Notes under the pieces: model-generated
Told to the model about the DNA's origin: nothing
Databases searched by the model: none
Seen by the model: only the letters and a program-made list of their open reading frames with translations
Program-made: the position numbers and the translations under genes
In this document: positions 1 to 9,022 of the stretch, piece after piece
Position numbering within the stretch: the stretch's first letter is position 1
Layout: each line of letters starts with the position of its first letter
Source of the DNA: an uncultured Bacteroidia bacterium
GTDB lineage: Bacteria > Bacteroidota > Bacteroidia > Bacteroidales > UBA932
Length of the DNA stretch: 64,000 nucleotides
Reading direction: 5' to 3'
Assembly: GCA_902762655.1 (NCBI GenBank)
Contig: CACWOZ010000002.1
Span: 30,743-94,742 of the forward strand

Positions 1-781
1 TTTCACTCTGTTCATAGCGCACCACTATCTTGTCATCGCGCAGGAAAGCACCCTGCGACACCTCCGTCTTCTGAGTGAATGGAAGCATCTTTGCCTGGAG
101 CACAATCTTGTCAAGGTGCTCGATGGTTATAGCATCGTCTGAGTCGAAGATGAAGCAGTCTTCGGGACGCAGGTTCTGCGTAATGCGGAATTTGGCCCGG
201 ATGTAATTCTCAAAGTTGTAGTCGTAGCGGTCAAGATGGTCTGGAGTGATGTTGGTGATGATTGCAATATCCGGGCGGAAATCATAGCAGTTGTCCAGTT
301 GGAAACTGCTGATTTCAAGCACATAATAATCGTGCTGCTCGGTTGCCACCTGCATAGCGTAACTTTTGCCGATGTTCCCTCCGAGGCCGACATTCAGTCC
401 GGCGTTCTGCAGCAGATAGTAGATTATGCTTGTGGTGGTTGTCTTGCCGTTCGAACCGGTAATGCACACCTTCTTGGCGTTATCGTAACGCGCTGCAAAT
501 TCTATCTCCGAAATGATGTGGGTGCCCTGTTCCGTGAGTTTGCGTACCATGGGTGCGGTTGAAGGAATGCCGGGGCTCTTGACAACCTCGTCGGCATTCA
601 GTATCAGGGACTCAGTGTGCCCTCCCTGCTCGAAGGGGATGTCCCATTCGCGCAAGGTCTTGATATATTCTTCTTTTATGTTGCCGTTGTCGGAAAGGAA
701 AACGTCGAAACCCTTTACCTTTGCGAGCACCGCAGCTCCTACTCCGCTTTCGGCTCCGCCGAGAATGACCATTCTGTTCAT
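1..781 (-). CDS. murD: UDP-N-acetylmuramoylalanine--D-glutamate ligase (partial, C-terminus beyond the window)
   Basis: Cytoplasmic Mur ligase that adds D-glutamate to UDP-MurNAc-L-Ala in peptidoglycan precursor synthesis. About 260 codons are visible; the 3' end lies beyond position 1. The protein opens MNRMVILGGAESGVG, a Rossmann-like N-terminal domain typical of MurD. The ATP-binding loop GTNGKTTT is at residues 109-116, followed by a LEISSFQLD motif and an HLDRYD motif, all characteristic of MurD. The start at 781 lies 10 nt after the mraY stop. It is the last visible gene of the division/cell-wall cluster and shares its orientation. The assignment is secure from motifs and gene order. 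Confidence 0.95.
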   Translation of the reverse strand, partial: MNRMVILGGAESGVGAAVLAKVKGFDVFLSDNGNIKEEYIKTLREWDIPFEQGGHTESLILNADEVVKSPGIPSTAPMVRKLTEQGTHIISEIEFAARYDNAKKVCITGSNGKTTTTSIIYYLLQNAGLNVGLGGNIGKSYAMQVATEQHDYYVLEISSFQLDNCYDFRPDIAIITNITPDHLDRYDYNFENYIRAKFRITQNLRPEDCFIFDSDDAITIEHLDKIVLQAKMLPFTQKTEVSQGAFLRDDKIVVRYEQSE

Positions 782-791
782 ATTGTATATA

Positions 792-1943
792 TTATCTAAT
801 CTTCAATAATGCGAGTGTCCCTACTGCGAGGATGATTCCGATTATCCAGAAACGGATGACGATGCGAGGCTCCGGCATATCCTTTTTCTGGTAATGATGG
901 TGGAGGGGAGCCATGCGGAATACGCGGCGCCCTTCTCCATATTTGTGCTTGGTATATTTAAACCAGTATTTCTGTATAAGTACGCTGACGCTTTCCATGA
1001 GGAAAATGCCGCAGAGCAGGGGCAGGAGGAGTTCCTTACGGATGAGCACGGCGCTTACTCCTATGATTCCCCCGATGGTGAGGCTTCCGGTGTCGCCCAT
1101 GAATACCTGGGCCGGAAAGGTGTTGTACCAAAGAAAACCTATCAAGGCACCCACCAGAGCCGCCATAAATATGGCGATCTCCCCTGTGCCAGGAATGTAC
1201 ATTATGTTGAGGTATTCCGAATTCAGGACGTTGCCGGAGAGGTAGGCGAGAAGACCGATGACCACCGCTACCAGAGAGGATGTGCCTGCCGAGAGGCCGT
1301 CCAGACCATCCGTGAGGTTCACGCCGTTGGAGCAGGCGAGAATGACGATGATGATCATTATCATGTAAATGCCCCAGGAGCAATAAACGCCCAGTTGCCC
1401 GTGGAAGGGTGAGAGCCAGGAATAGTCGAACTCATGCGCCTTGACGAAGGGGATGGTGGTGATCAGTTTGTCGGTAGGGATGTCCGGACTGATGCAGACA
1501 GTGAGCGCTACGATAAGGCCCAGGCCGAACTGCAGCACAAGTTTGCCCCTCTCGGAAAGGCCTTCCTTATTGTGTTTGAATACTTTTATATAATCGTCGG
1601 CGAAGCCTATGCTGCCGCACCATACCGTAGTGAGGATAAGGAGTTGGATGTAGATATTGCTGAGGTCGCAGATAAGCAGGACAGAGACCAGCAGAGAAAT
1701 CAAGATGATGATTCCTCCCATGGTAGGTGTCCCTTTTTTCTCCATCTGGCCGGCGAGACCGAGGTCGCGGATGCTTTCACCTATCTGCTTGCGCTGCAGC
1801 CAGCGGATGATGCGGCCGCCGGCGAAGAAAGCAATCAGCATGCTCAGCACGATGGCTGCCATCGCCCTGAAGGAGAGGTAGGTCATCAGACGGATTCCGG
1901 GGAATCCTGTGTCCTGCAAATAATCGAATAAATGGTACAGCAT
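792..1943 (-). CDS. mraY: Phospho-N-acetylmuramoyl-pentapeptide-transferase
   Basis: Integral membrane enzyme that transfers phospho-MurNAc-pentapeptide to undecaprenyl phosphate, giving lipid I. The 383-residue protein has about ten hydrophobic segments. It carries the signature motifs of the family: the acidic FADDYIK loop, NLTDGLDGL, and the late HHHYQKKD histidine loop. Its ATG overlaps the murE stop codon (TAATG), indicating translational coupling. The length is at the short end for Bacteroidota MraY, but all catalytic motifs are present. Confidence 0.97.
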   Translation of the reverse strand: MLYHLFDYLQDTGFPGIRLMTYLSFRAMAAIVLSMLIAFFAGGRIIRWLQRKQIGESIRDLGLAGQMEKKGTPTMGGIIILISLLVSVLLICDLSNIYIQLLILTTVWCGSIGFADDYIKVFKHNKEGLSERGKLVLQFGLGLIVALTVCISPDIPTDKLITTIPFVKAHEFDYSWLSPFHGQLGVYCSWGIYMIMIIIVILACSNGVNLTDGLDGLSAGTSSLVAVVIGLLAYLSGNVLNSEYLNIMYIPGTGEIAIFMAALVGALIGFLWYNTFPAQVFMGDTGSLTIGGIIGVSAVLIRKELLLPLLCGIFLMESVSVLIQKYWFKYTKHKYGEGRRVFRMAPLHHHYQKKDMPEPRIVIRFWIIGIILAVGTLALLKIR

Positions 1944-3346
1944 TACTTCAACAGTTCAAATATCTCGTTAACTATCTCACGTTCATCGAAATGATGTTTG
2001 GTCGTTCCGATAATCTGGTATGTTTCGTGACCTTTTCCGGCAATTAGGATCGTCGAGGAAGGCTTCGCAAGGGTGATGGCGGCCTTGATGGCCTCCCTGC
2101 GGTCGGTGATGCAAACCGTTTTCAGGAGCCCTGCCTTTGTAAAGCCGGTTTTGATTTCTTCTATGATTGCATCCGGATCCTCGGTGCGGCAGTTGTCGGA
2201 GGTGACAAATACTCTGTCGGCCATTTTCTCCGCGATGGCGGCCATTTCCGGACGCTTGCTGCGGTCGCGGTCGCCGCCGCATCCGAACAGGCAGACCAGT
2301 TCGCGTTCCGGAGAAATGTCGCGGAGAGTCTCCAGCACATTTTCCAGAGCATCCGGGGTATGGGCATAATCTATAACTACCGCGAGGTCGCGGGGGCCGC
2401 GCAGGGTTTCCAACCTGCCGGGAGCGGGCTCAAGTTTGCTTATTGCAAGCAGGGCTTCTTCTGCCGGTGTGCCCAGAGAAAGTGCCGTGCAATAGATAGC
2501 CAGGATGTTGTATGCATTGTGCCGGCCGGTGAGTTTTGTCCACGCCTCTGTGCCGTCAATGCGAAGCAGCATTCCTTCGAAACTCTCTTCCAGAATCTTG
2601 CAGCGATGGTCTGCGGCTCCTCTACATGAGTAGGTTACGACTCTGGCATCGCAGTTCTGTACCATCACGGCCCCGTTCTTGTCGTCGGCGTTGATAATTG
2701 CCGTTGCATCCTTGCCAAGGCCGTCGAAGAACAGTTTCTTGCAGCGGAGATACTCTGCGAAAGTCTTGTGGTAGTCCAGATGGTCGTGTGTAAGGTTCGA
2801 AAAAATCCCTACTTCGAACTGCAGCCCAGCGGTGCGCTCCTGCTCAATGCCTATCGAACTGACTTCCATGAAGCAGTACTGGCAGCCGGCCTCCACCATC
2901 TCTGCGAGGAGCGAGTTGATGGTGATGGGGTCTGCAGTAGTGTTCGCGGTCTCGCTGCAGCGTGTGCCTACATAGTTTGCTATCGTCGAAAGCAGTCCAC
3001 ATTCATATCCCAGATTGCGGAACATATGGTAGAGCAGGGTGACGGTAGTTGTCTTTCCGTTCGTGCCGGTGATGCCCACGAGCTGGAGTTTGCGGGAAGG
3101 ATGTCCGAAGAAATTGTCGGCGCAGAGAGCCAGTCCCTTGCGGTCGGCGTCCACTACTGCTGCGGCACCTTTAGCAATTGCGTCTTCGATGTATGCATGA
3201 CCGTCAGCATTGCATCCCTTTACCGCGATGAACAATGCGCCTGGACATGCCTTGCGGGAATCGCTGGTTATACTTGCGATCTCCAACTCTGCGCTACCGT
3301 GGAGTATACTTGCTCCTGTATTCTTTATGATGCTTTCAAGTCTCAT
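1943..3346 (-). CDS. murE: UDP-N-acetylmuramoyl-tripeptide synthetase, MurE
   Basis: Mur ligase that adds the third amino acid, expected to be meso-diaminopimelate, to UDP-MurNAc-L-Ala-D-Glu. The 467-residue protein has the ATP loop GITGTNGKTTT and HDHLDYH in the central domain. The usual substrate-recognition motif DNPR reads DNCR here (residues 384-387): the arginine associated with diaminopimelate selection is kept and the proline is cysteine. It overlaps ftsI by 4 nt (ATGA) upstream and mraY by one base downstream. A lysA-like diaminopimelate decarboxylase at 10.7 kb fits use of diaminopimelate. Confidence 0.96.
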   Translation of the reverse strand: MRLESIIKNTGASILHGSAELEIASITSDSRKACPGALFIAVKGCNADGHAYIEDAIAKGAAAVVDADRKGLALCADNFFGHPSRKLQLVGITGTNGKTTTVTLLYHMFRNLGYECGLLSTIANYVGTRCSETANTTADPITINSLLAEMVEAGCQYCFMEVSSIGIEQERTAGLQFEVGIFSNLTHDHLDYHKTFAEYLRCKKLFFDGLGKDATAIINADDKNGAVMVQNCDARVVTYSCRGAADHRCKILEESFEGMLLRIDGTEAWTKLTGRHNAYNILAIYCTALSLGTPAEEALLAISKLEPAPGRLETLRGPRDLAVVIDYAHTPDALENVLETLRDISPERELVCLFGCGGDRDRSKRPEMAAIAEKMADRVFVTSDNCRTEDPDAIIEEIKTGFTKAGLLKTVCITDRREAIKAAITLAKPSSTILIAGKGHETYQIIGTTKHHFDEREIVNEIFELLK

Positions 3347-5253
3347 TTCTTAGGCAGTTTTTCCCTGAATCTGGGGTCATTCACATATACATAATCTACC
3401 AGTGTCTTTATCACTGCGGCCGGAATTCCGCCACCCTGGTAACTGGTGCGTGTAGGTTTCGAATATACGGCGCAGATTACGCTGTACTGGGGGTCTTCGG
3501 CAGGGAAGTATCCTACGAAGGTGCCCTGGTACTGCCTGCGTCCGGCAGCGTCGCTGTACTGGCCGTTCTCGAAAGTGGCGAAGGATGTGCCCGTCTTTCC
3601 TGCAACCTTGCACTTTGCACTTTTCAGCCTTCTGGCGGTGCCTTCTTCGGTAACGGAGAGCAGGGCCCTGGTCATGGTGTCGGCGATTGCACGGGAGCAG
3701 ATGGAGGCGTTCAGAACGCTCGGACCTCTCCGGTCGATAATCGTGCCGGCTTTTTCGATGTCTTCCACCAGATACGGCTTCACCATCCTGCCTTTGTTCG
3801 CAATTGCATTGTAGAAGGTAAGGATGTGCAGGGGAGTTTCCTCGGTTGCATATCCGAAGCCCATGGTGCCGAGGGTTGTGTTGGACCAGGTCTTCGATTT
3901 GGGATCCGGAATCAGAGGGGTTAGAAGTCCTTCCAGATCGAAATCGAAGGAATCACCAAGCCCGTAGGAATAGACTTTTTCGACATATTGGCGAGGATTT
4001 GCGGCATAGTTCTGCACTGCAAGTGTGCCGAAGACATAGTTGGAAGAGATCTTGAATCCGTCCAGAATGCTGATTTCCTTTGTCTTGTGCTCACGTTCCC
4101 AATCAAGTATGTGGACATCCTGCTTCATCCTGGTATTTTTTACGATACCGTGGTTGGTGGGGATGGTTTCGTCCAAGCTCTTGTATATTCCGTCGCTCAT
4201 CACGCTGAGAAGCGTCACGGTCTTGAACACAGAGCCGGGCTCGCAACGGCGACCTATGGCAAAGTTCGTAATCTCTTCGAAGGCGTTTCCACGATTAGGA
4301 TCTCTGGAGAGATTGACCATGGCGCGGATAGCTCCTGTCTTCACCTCCATCAGCACGAGGCAGGCTCCACTGAGGTCGTCGAGGGAGTCGATGCGCTCGC
4401 GCAGAGCCCTGTCGGCCACATCCTGATAGTCGATGTTGAGGGTGGTGCGGAGGTCCTTTCCATCCACGGCGCGTACATAACTGCTGTCGTAGTTGCGCAC
4501 TCGGCCGCGGTCGGTCTGTTTCAGGTATTCGCGACCGTCTTTTCCATGCAGGATGGCATCGTAGCGGCCTTCAAGTCCGGGATTGCCTTTGATCTCCTCT
4601 TCGGGAAGCCCTTTGTTGTCGCGGACAAAACCTATGGTGCGGCGTGCGAGTTTCCCGTAGGGATATTTGCGGACGTTGCGTGTCTCCACTATCATTCCGC
4701 CCTTGTTCGCTCCTTCTTTGTAAAGGGGCATGGCCTTGATTTTAAGCATCGTGCTGCGGTCAACCCCCTTTGCTACCATAAGATATTTCCTGCCCCTTGC
4801 ACGGCCATCCTTGATCTGACTGAAAATCTTATCGGCATTGGTGCCTGGCACGAGTTCCGCAAGCCCCTGGGACAGCAGGCGAGCCTTGTCAAGCCATTCC
4901 TGCTCTTTCATCTGCCCCTTCTCACGGTTCTTCATCTTGCCATATTCGGCCTTCATGACGGTGCAGTCCATATGGATGTCGTATATGGGATAGGACATTG
5001 CCAGCAATCTTCCGTTGCAGTCGATGATATTGCCGCGGACAGGTTCCACAGTGCGCTTTACTATGCTGGGAGTCAGCGCTCCGGCAATCTTGGGCTCAGG
5101 CTTCCAGATAATCTGGAAGTAAACGAGTTTGAAGAATACGAGAACGGCGACAATCAACAGCAGGACATAGAAAATGTAGAGGACCATTCCTATCCTGTCC
5201 CTCTTCTTCTTTGTGCTCTGCTGAGGCAACTGTCTGATTTCGTTCTCTTCCAT
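3343..5253 (-). CDS. ftsI: Division-specific peptidoglycan transpeptidase (FtsI/PBP3)
   Basis: Class B penicillin-binding protein that crosslinks septal peptidoglycan. The 636-residue protein has one N-terminal membrane anchor (about residues 22-46), a dimerisation domain and a transpeptidase domain. Active-site motifs are SVFK at 341-344, SSN at 403-405 and KTG at 553-555. The protein ends shortly after the transpeptidase domain (PRFREKLPKK), so no C-terminal PASTA domain is visible, although many Bacteroidota FtsI proteins have one. It lies 1 nt after the ftsL-like gene and overlaps murE by 4 nt. Confidence 0.95.
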   Translation of the reverse strand: MEENEIRQLPQQSTKKKRDRIGMVLYIFYVLLLIVAVLVFFKLVYFQIIWKPEPKIAGALTPSIVKRTVEPVRGNIIDCNGRLLAMSYPIYDIHMDCTVMKAEYGKMKNREKGQMKEQEWLDKARLLSQGLAELVPGTNADKIFSQIKDGRARGRKYLMVAKGVDRSTMLKIKAMPLYKEGANKGGMIVETRNVRKYPYGKLARRTIGFVRDNKGLPEEEIKGNPGLEGRYDAILHGKDGREYLKQTDRGRVRNYDSSYVRAVDGKDLRTTLNIDYQDVADRALRERIDSLDDLSGACLVLMEVKTGAIRAMVNLSRDPNRGNAFEEITNFAIGRRCEPGSVFKTVTLLSVMSDGIYKSLDETIPTNHGIVKNTRMKQDVHILDWEREHKTKEISILDGFKISSNYVFGTLAVQNYAANPRQYVEKVYSYGLGDSFDFDLEGLLTPLIPDPKSKTWSNTTLGTMGFGYATEETPLHILTFYNAIANKGRMVKPYLVEDIEKAGTIIDRRGPSVLNASICSRAIADTMTRALLSVTEEGTARRLKSAKCKVAGKTGTSFATFENGQYSDAAGRRQYQGTFVGYFPAEDPQYSVICAVYSKPTRTSYQGGGIPAAVIKTLVDYVYVNDPRFREKLPKK

Positions 5254-5254
5254 T

Positions 5255-5608
5255 TTAATCTATCTCGATTGCCTGTTTTTCGGGCTCCTTTACCTTGGAC
5301 CCCATTGCTTCCAGCCTTTTCTCGACTTCGCTGCGGCGGCTCATGGAGGCCACTTCGAAAGTCTTGTCGGCATATACTATTTCCATCTCCTTGATCCTTG
5401 CCTTGTTCTTTTCAACTTTGCTAAGTGCATTTTCTGCCATCAGGCTTTCGAATATCAGTATCCAGAATAGCAGGAAGGTATAGGCGATGTGGATGAAGTA
5501 CTTGCCCGCATTGAGACGCAGGAGCAGATTCCCCGTGACAATCGCGGAGATGCCGTTTTTGAGAAGTTCCCAAAAATCTGAAATCTTCCATTTACGTTTC
5601 TGTTCCAT
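5255..5608 (-). CDS. ftsL: FtsL-like cell division protein
   Basis: Small bitopic division protein of 117 residues. A basic cytoplasmic N-terminus is followed by one hydrophobic segment (about residues 36-58, with the core HIAYTFLLFWILIFE). After it comes a charged, coiled-coil-prone periplasmic part rich in Lys and Glu. The sequence is not diagnostic by itself. The call rests on size, topology and its fixed place between rsmH and ftsI. It should act with the FtsB/FtsQ-type divisome proteins. The spacing is 3 nt to rsmH and 1 nt to ftsI. Confidence 0.85.
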   Translation of the reverse strand: MEQKRKWKISDFWELLKNGISAIVTGNLLLRLNAGKYFIHIAYTFLLFWILIFESLMAENALSKVEKNKARIKEMEIVYADKTFEVASMSRRSEVEKRLEAMGSKVKEPEKQAIEID

Positions 5609-5611
5609 ACC

Positions 5612-6514
5612 TCAGAGTTTTTCGGCCACGCGCATTTTGGCGCTGCGGGCCCGGGTGTTACTTGCAATTTCTTCTTCGGAAGGCAGCACCGGCTTGCTGC
5701 CGATGGGCTTCAAGGGTGCACTGCTTCGTCCGTAGATGTCTTTTTTTACCTCTCCTTCAATGTTTCCGGCACGGAAGAAATTTTTCACCATGCGGTCTTC
5801 GAGGGAGTGGTAGGTGATGATGACCAGCCGGCCTCCTTTCTTAAGGGATGCCGCCGCGCCTGCGAGGAACTTCTCGAGGGCACGCATTTCCTGGTTCACT
5901 TCGATACGGAGTGCCTGGTAGACCTTCGCAAGGAATTTATGCTCGGCGAAAGACGGCAGGGCTGCTGCAAGGGCTTTGTCTAGGTCGTCCGTGGTGAGGA
6001 TGGACTTCTGCTGCCTGGCAGCAGTGATGAGTCCGGCGACTTTGTGCGCATTATCAATCTCACCATAGACTTTGAGGATCTTTTCCAACTCGTTTTGCGT
6101 ATACGAATTGACAATGTCCGCTGCAGTCTTGTCGCCCTGCACGTTCATTCGCATATCGAGCGGGGCGCTATAGCGGAACGAGAATCCGCGCTCCGCCGTA
6201 TCGAACTGATGTGACGACACTCCCAAGTCTGCCAGGATGCCGTCGAGGCCCTCGCTGCAGTGCAGGAGGGTGTAGTTGTGTATAAATCTGAAATTGTTGT
6301 GTATCAACGAGAACCGCTTGTCGGATGGGGCATTTGCCGCCGCGTCGGCGTCGCGGTCGAAAGCCATCAGGCGGCCTTTTGCGCTGATGGCCGCAAGTAT
6401 GCCTGCACTGTGCCCGCCTCCGCCGAAGGTGGCGTCTGCATAGTATCCGTCCGGATTGGTAACAAGTGCGGAAATGCTCTCGCGGAGCAGGACTGGGTTG
6501 TGGTACGCGCTCAT
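5612..6514 (-). CDS. rsmH: 16S rRNA (cytosine(1402)-N(4))-methyltransferase
   Basis: S-adenosylmethionine-dependent methyltransferase (formerly MraW) that modifies C1402 of 16S rRNA. The 300-residue protein starts MSAYHNPVLLRESI and has the cofactor loop DATFGGGGHS near residue 27. It also has DGILADLGVSSHQ, GFSFR, and the late motif ITYHSLEDRMVKNFF, all hallmarks of the family. It sits between mraZ (12 nt gap) and the ftsL-like gene, in the conserved order for the division cluster. Confidence 0.97.
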   Translation of the reverse strand: MSAYHNPVLLRESISALVTNPDGYYADATFGGGGHSAGILAAISAKGRLMAFDRDADAAANAPSDKRFSLIHNNFRFIHNYTLLHCSEGLDGILADLGVSSHQFDTAERGFSFRYSAPLDMRMNVQGDKTAADIVNSYTQNELEKILKVYGEIDNAHKVAGLITAARQQKSILTTDDLDKALAAALPSFAEHKFLAKVYQALRIEVNQEMRALEKFLAGAAASLKKGGRLVIITYHSLEDRMVKNFFRAGNIEGEVKKDIYGRSSAPLKPIGSKPVLPSEEEIASNTRARSAKMRVAEKL

Positions 6515-6526
6515 TGCAGACTTCTC

Positions 6527-6976
6527 CTATTTGTCGGAGAGGCTTTCTGCAATGGCAATGTATTCGTCGTTCGGGATTCGTTCTTTCTCAAATTCTTCCT
6601 TCGCCCAGATCTCGATCTTGAAGTCATTGCCGTAGAAAACCACTTCTTTGGTTACACCTATGGCATCGAGAAGTTTGCGCGACACGGTGATGCGCCCGAG
6701 TTTGGCGTCGGGCTCCACAACGTCGCGGTCGCGCATATATTCTCTCCAGAATATTGCGTGCTGTCTGTTGAAGAAATTGAGTCTGCTCTTTACCTCTGCA
6801 CTGGTGTGTTCCCACTCTTCGAGGGTGTACATCTGAAGGCAGGGTTCGAAAAGATCTTTCTTGATGACAAACCTCATGTCACTTCCCGGAGGCAGCATCC
6901 CCTTGAGCGGCGCAGGGAAGACCATTCTACCCTTGTCGTCAATCTTGGAAGTATATTCTCCGATAAAAGTGACCAT
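6527..6976 (-). CDS. mraZ: Transcriptional regulator / division cluster protein MraZ
   Basis: First gene of the division/cell-wall cluster. MraZ proteins bind DNA upstream of their own operon and form rings of AbrB-like folds. The start is placed at 6976 because the family opens with MVTFIGEYTSKIDDKGR. A longer frame to 6997 would begin inside the promoter -7 element. The protein is 149 residues with two SpoVT/AbrB-type repeats, each with the D-x-K-G-R or GRITVSR type signature. The promoter lies about 20 nt upstream, so the 5' leader is short. Confidence 0.95.
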   Translation of the reverse strand: MVTFIGEYTSKIDDKGRMVFPAPLKGMLPPGSDMRFVIKKDLFEPCLQMYTLEEWEHTSAEVKSRLNFFNRQHAIFWREYMRDRDVVEPDAKLGRITVSRKLLDAIGVTKEVVFYGNDFKIEIWAKEEFEKERIPNDEYIAIAESLSDK

Positions 6977-6996
6977 AATTCGTATACGCAATGGCA

Positions 6997-7029
6997 CAAA
7001 GGTAGTAAAATTTTTCCATTTTCTTCCAA
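6997..7029 (-). promoter_or_regulatory. Promoter of the mraZ division/cell-wall cluster
   Basis: On the minus strand the sequence has TTG (7027-7029), a 22-nt AT-rich spacer and TACCTTTG (6997-7004). This matches the Bacteroidota primary-sigma pattern of a TTG -33 element and a TAnnTTTG -7 element. The -7 element ends about 20 nt before the mraZ ATG. No direct MraZ repeat boxes were identified. Confidence 0.75.
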
Positions 7030-7226
7030 TGTTTTACATTTTTTTCCACAAAGTTATAAACAGCTTATGCCTTTCGTCACTTAAACGTTTCAATCGTTTA
7101 TTGCCCCGGCATGTAAATACGTGAGTATCCGCAGTTTGCCATGCGCGAAAAAAAAGCTGATCTGTTTTATGTCACTATTATATGTTTTTGATTGATTCCA
7201 GCCGCAGAAATGTTTTTCTTGCAGCC

Positions 7227-7913
7227 ATGAAGATAAAGGAACTGTGCGAGAGCGAGCGTCCTCGGGAGAAGATGCTGGCGAAGGGGGCCGCCGCCCTGAG
7301 CGAGGCGGAATTGCTGGCGGTGTTGCTGCGTAGCGGCACCAGAGAAGAGGGTGCACTGGATTTGGCGAACAGGCTGCTGAGTCTTGCCGAAGGCAGTCTT
7401 ACGTATTTGTTTTCGATGTCTATGCCTGCTATGCGTAAACTCTCCGGCATAGGTCCGGAAAAAGCCTGTTCGGTAATGGCTGCATTTGAACTTGGGCGGC
7501 GTTTTCTGGAAGACGAGTCAAGGCGTGAGAATGTTGCCCTGAATGCTCCCAGGCGTATCTACGAACTGATGATTCCCAGCATGAAGGGATTGATGCACGA
7601 GGAATTGTGGGTGCTTTTCCTGAATAAGAACAATAGGCTTATAGGTAAGCAGAAACTCACTTCCGGAGGCCTGGACTCGACGGTGATAGACAACCGCATG
7701 GTGATGCATGCCTGCATCGAGCGTTGCGCCACGTCAATAGTGTTGGTGCACAATCATCCGTCCGGAGATCCACGCCCGTCCCATGACGACATAGTGTGCA
7801 CTGCCGGACTTCGGAAAGCCTGCTCGTCATTCAATATCATCCTGCTCGACCATATAATCGTCTGTGACACGACTTTCTGGTCGTTTGCTGACGAACGACT
7901 GTATGGAGCATAA
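7227..7913 (+). CDS. radC: RadC/JAB-domain DNA repair-type protein
   Basis: RadC-family protein of 228 residues. The N-terminal part has a helix-hairpin-helix-like region (LSGIGPEKA). The C-terminal MPN/JAB domain carries the metal-binding motif HNHPSGDPRPSHDD. The molecular role of RadC in housekeeping cells is unsettled. The start is set at MKIKELCESERPREK because the family begins there; the frame is open 45 nt further upstream (to 7182). It is divergent from mraZ and followed by a bidirectional terminator. Confidence 0.93.
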   Translation: MKIKELCESERPREKMLAKGAAALSEAELLAVLLRSGTREEGALDLANRLLSLAEGSLTYLFSMSMPAMRKLSGIGPEKACSVMAAFELGRRFLEDESRRENVALNAPRRIYELMIPSMKGLMHEELWVLFLNKNNRLIGKQKLTSGGLDSTVIDNRMVMHACIERCATSIVLVHNHPSGDPRPSHDDIVCTAGLRKACSSFNIILLDHIIVCDTTFWSFADERLYGA

Positions 7914-7947
7914 AAAAAAGGCTTGTGTAGACGCACAAGCCTTTTTT
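7914..7947. terminator. Bidirectional rho-independent terminator between radC and fba
   Basis: GGCTTGTG (7920-7927) and CACAAGCC (7934-7941) form a perfect 8-bp stem with a 6-nt loop. It is flanked by an A-run on the left and a T-run on the right, so it can terminate transcription in both directions. It lies between the convergent radC and fructose-bisphosphate aldolase genes. Confidence 0.9.
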
Positions 7948-7962
7948 ACATGGGAAGGAGAC

Positions 7963-8964
7963 TTACTCTGCCTTGCCGTTGCTGCCAAGAACGTTGACGA
8001 TCTTGTGCATATAGAGTTTCTTCATCTCGTCGCGTGCAGGACCGAGGTACTTGCGGGGATCGAATTCGCCCGGTTTCTCGTCGAATACCTTGCGGATTGC
8101 TGCGGTCATTGCAAGACGGCTGTCGGAGTCGATGTTGATCTTGCAGACAGCACTCTTGGAAGCCTCGCGGAGCTGCTCTTCGGGGATACCTACTGCATCG
8201 GGAAGTTTGCCGCCATGAGCGTTGATGATGTCGACATATTCCTGAGGAACGGAGCTGGATCCGTGGAGTACGATGGGGAAGCCGGGGAGCTTCTTCTCGA
8301 TTTCGTGGAGAACGTTGAATGCGAGGGGCGGAGGTACCAGACGGCCGGTCTTGGGATCGCGGGTGCACTGCTCGGGTTTGAACTTGTATGCGCCGTGGCT
8401 GGTGCCGATGGAGATTGCGAGGGAATCGCAGCCGGTGCGGGTTGCGAAGTCGATAACCTCTTCGGGACGGGTGTAGTGGGATTCCTCTGCGGAAACCTCA
8501 TCCTCTACGCCTGCGAGGACGCCGAGTTCGGCCTCGACTGTCACATCGTACTTGTGTGCATATTCAACAACCTTCTTGGTGAGGGCGATGTTCTCTTCGT
8601 AAGGAAGGGAAGATGCATCGATCATCACGGAACTGAAGCCCATATCGACGCAACTCTTGCAGAGCTCGAAACTGTCGCCATGATCGAGATGGAGAACGAT
8701 CTGGGGATGCTCCCAGCCGAGTTCCTTTGCATATTCTACCGCGCCTTCTGCCATGTAGCGGAGGAGGGTCTGGTTGGCATAGTTGCGCGCACCCTTGGAA
8801 ACCTGGAGGATAACCGGGCTCTTGGTCTCAGCAGAGGCCTGGATAATGGCCTGGAGTTGCTCCATGTTGTTGAAGTTGAATGCGGGGATGGCGTAACCGC
8901 CTTTGACAGCCTTTGCGAACATCTCGCGGGTGTTCACAAGGCCAAGATCTTTGTAATTTACCAT
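7963..8964 (-). CDS. fba: Class II fructose-bisphosphate aldolase
   Basis: Zinc-dependent glycolytic aldolase that cleaves fructose 1,6-bisphosphate to dihydroxyacetone phosphate and glyceraldehyde 3-phosphate. The 333-residue protein begins MVNYKDLGLVNTREMF. It has the zinc-ligand motif LHLDHGDSFE, the segment VEAELGVLAGVED, the phosphate-binding IGTSHGAYKF, and LHGSSSVP. Full length for the family. It is divergent from the YqiA-like gene. Confidence 0.96.
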   Translation of the reverse strand: MVNYKDLGLVNTREMFAKAVKGGYAIPAFNFNNMEQLQAIIQASAETKSPVILQVSKGARNYANQTLLRYMAEGAVEYAKELGWEHPQIVLHLDHGDSFELCKSCVDMGFSSVMIDASSLPYEENIALTKKVVEYAHKYDVTVEAELGVLAGVEDEVSAEESHYTRPEEVIDFATRTGCDSLAISIGTSHGAYKFKPEQCTRDPKTGRLVPPPLAFNVLHEIEKKLPGFPIVLHGSSSVPQEYVDIINAHGGKLPDAVGIPEEQLREASKSAVCKINIDSDSRLAMTAAIRKVFDEKPGEFDPRKYLGPARDEMKKLYMHKIVNVLGSNGKAE

Positions 8965-9004
8965 AGTTATAAAGTAATTGATAGATTTCTAACCAAAAGC
9001 AGCG

Positions 9005-9022
9005 CAAATTTAGTTATTTTTG
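9005..9022. promoter_or_regulatory. Divergent -7 promoter elements for fba and the YqiA-like gene
   Basis: The minus strand reads TAAATTTG (9005-9012), 40 nt before the fba start. The plus strand reads TATTTTTG (9015-9022), 29 nt before the YqiA-like start. Both fit TAnnTTTG. No TTG was found at the usual 19-23 nt upstream for either, so the calls rest on the -7 match and position only. Confidence 0.5.

Noticed and set aside
3988-5394. A 468-codon plus-strand open frame opposite ftsI
   Set aside because: ftsI carries all three transpeptidase motifs in the other strand. The plus-strand frame has no family features and crosses into the ftsL-like gene.
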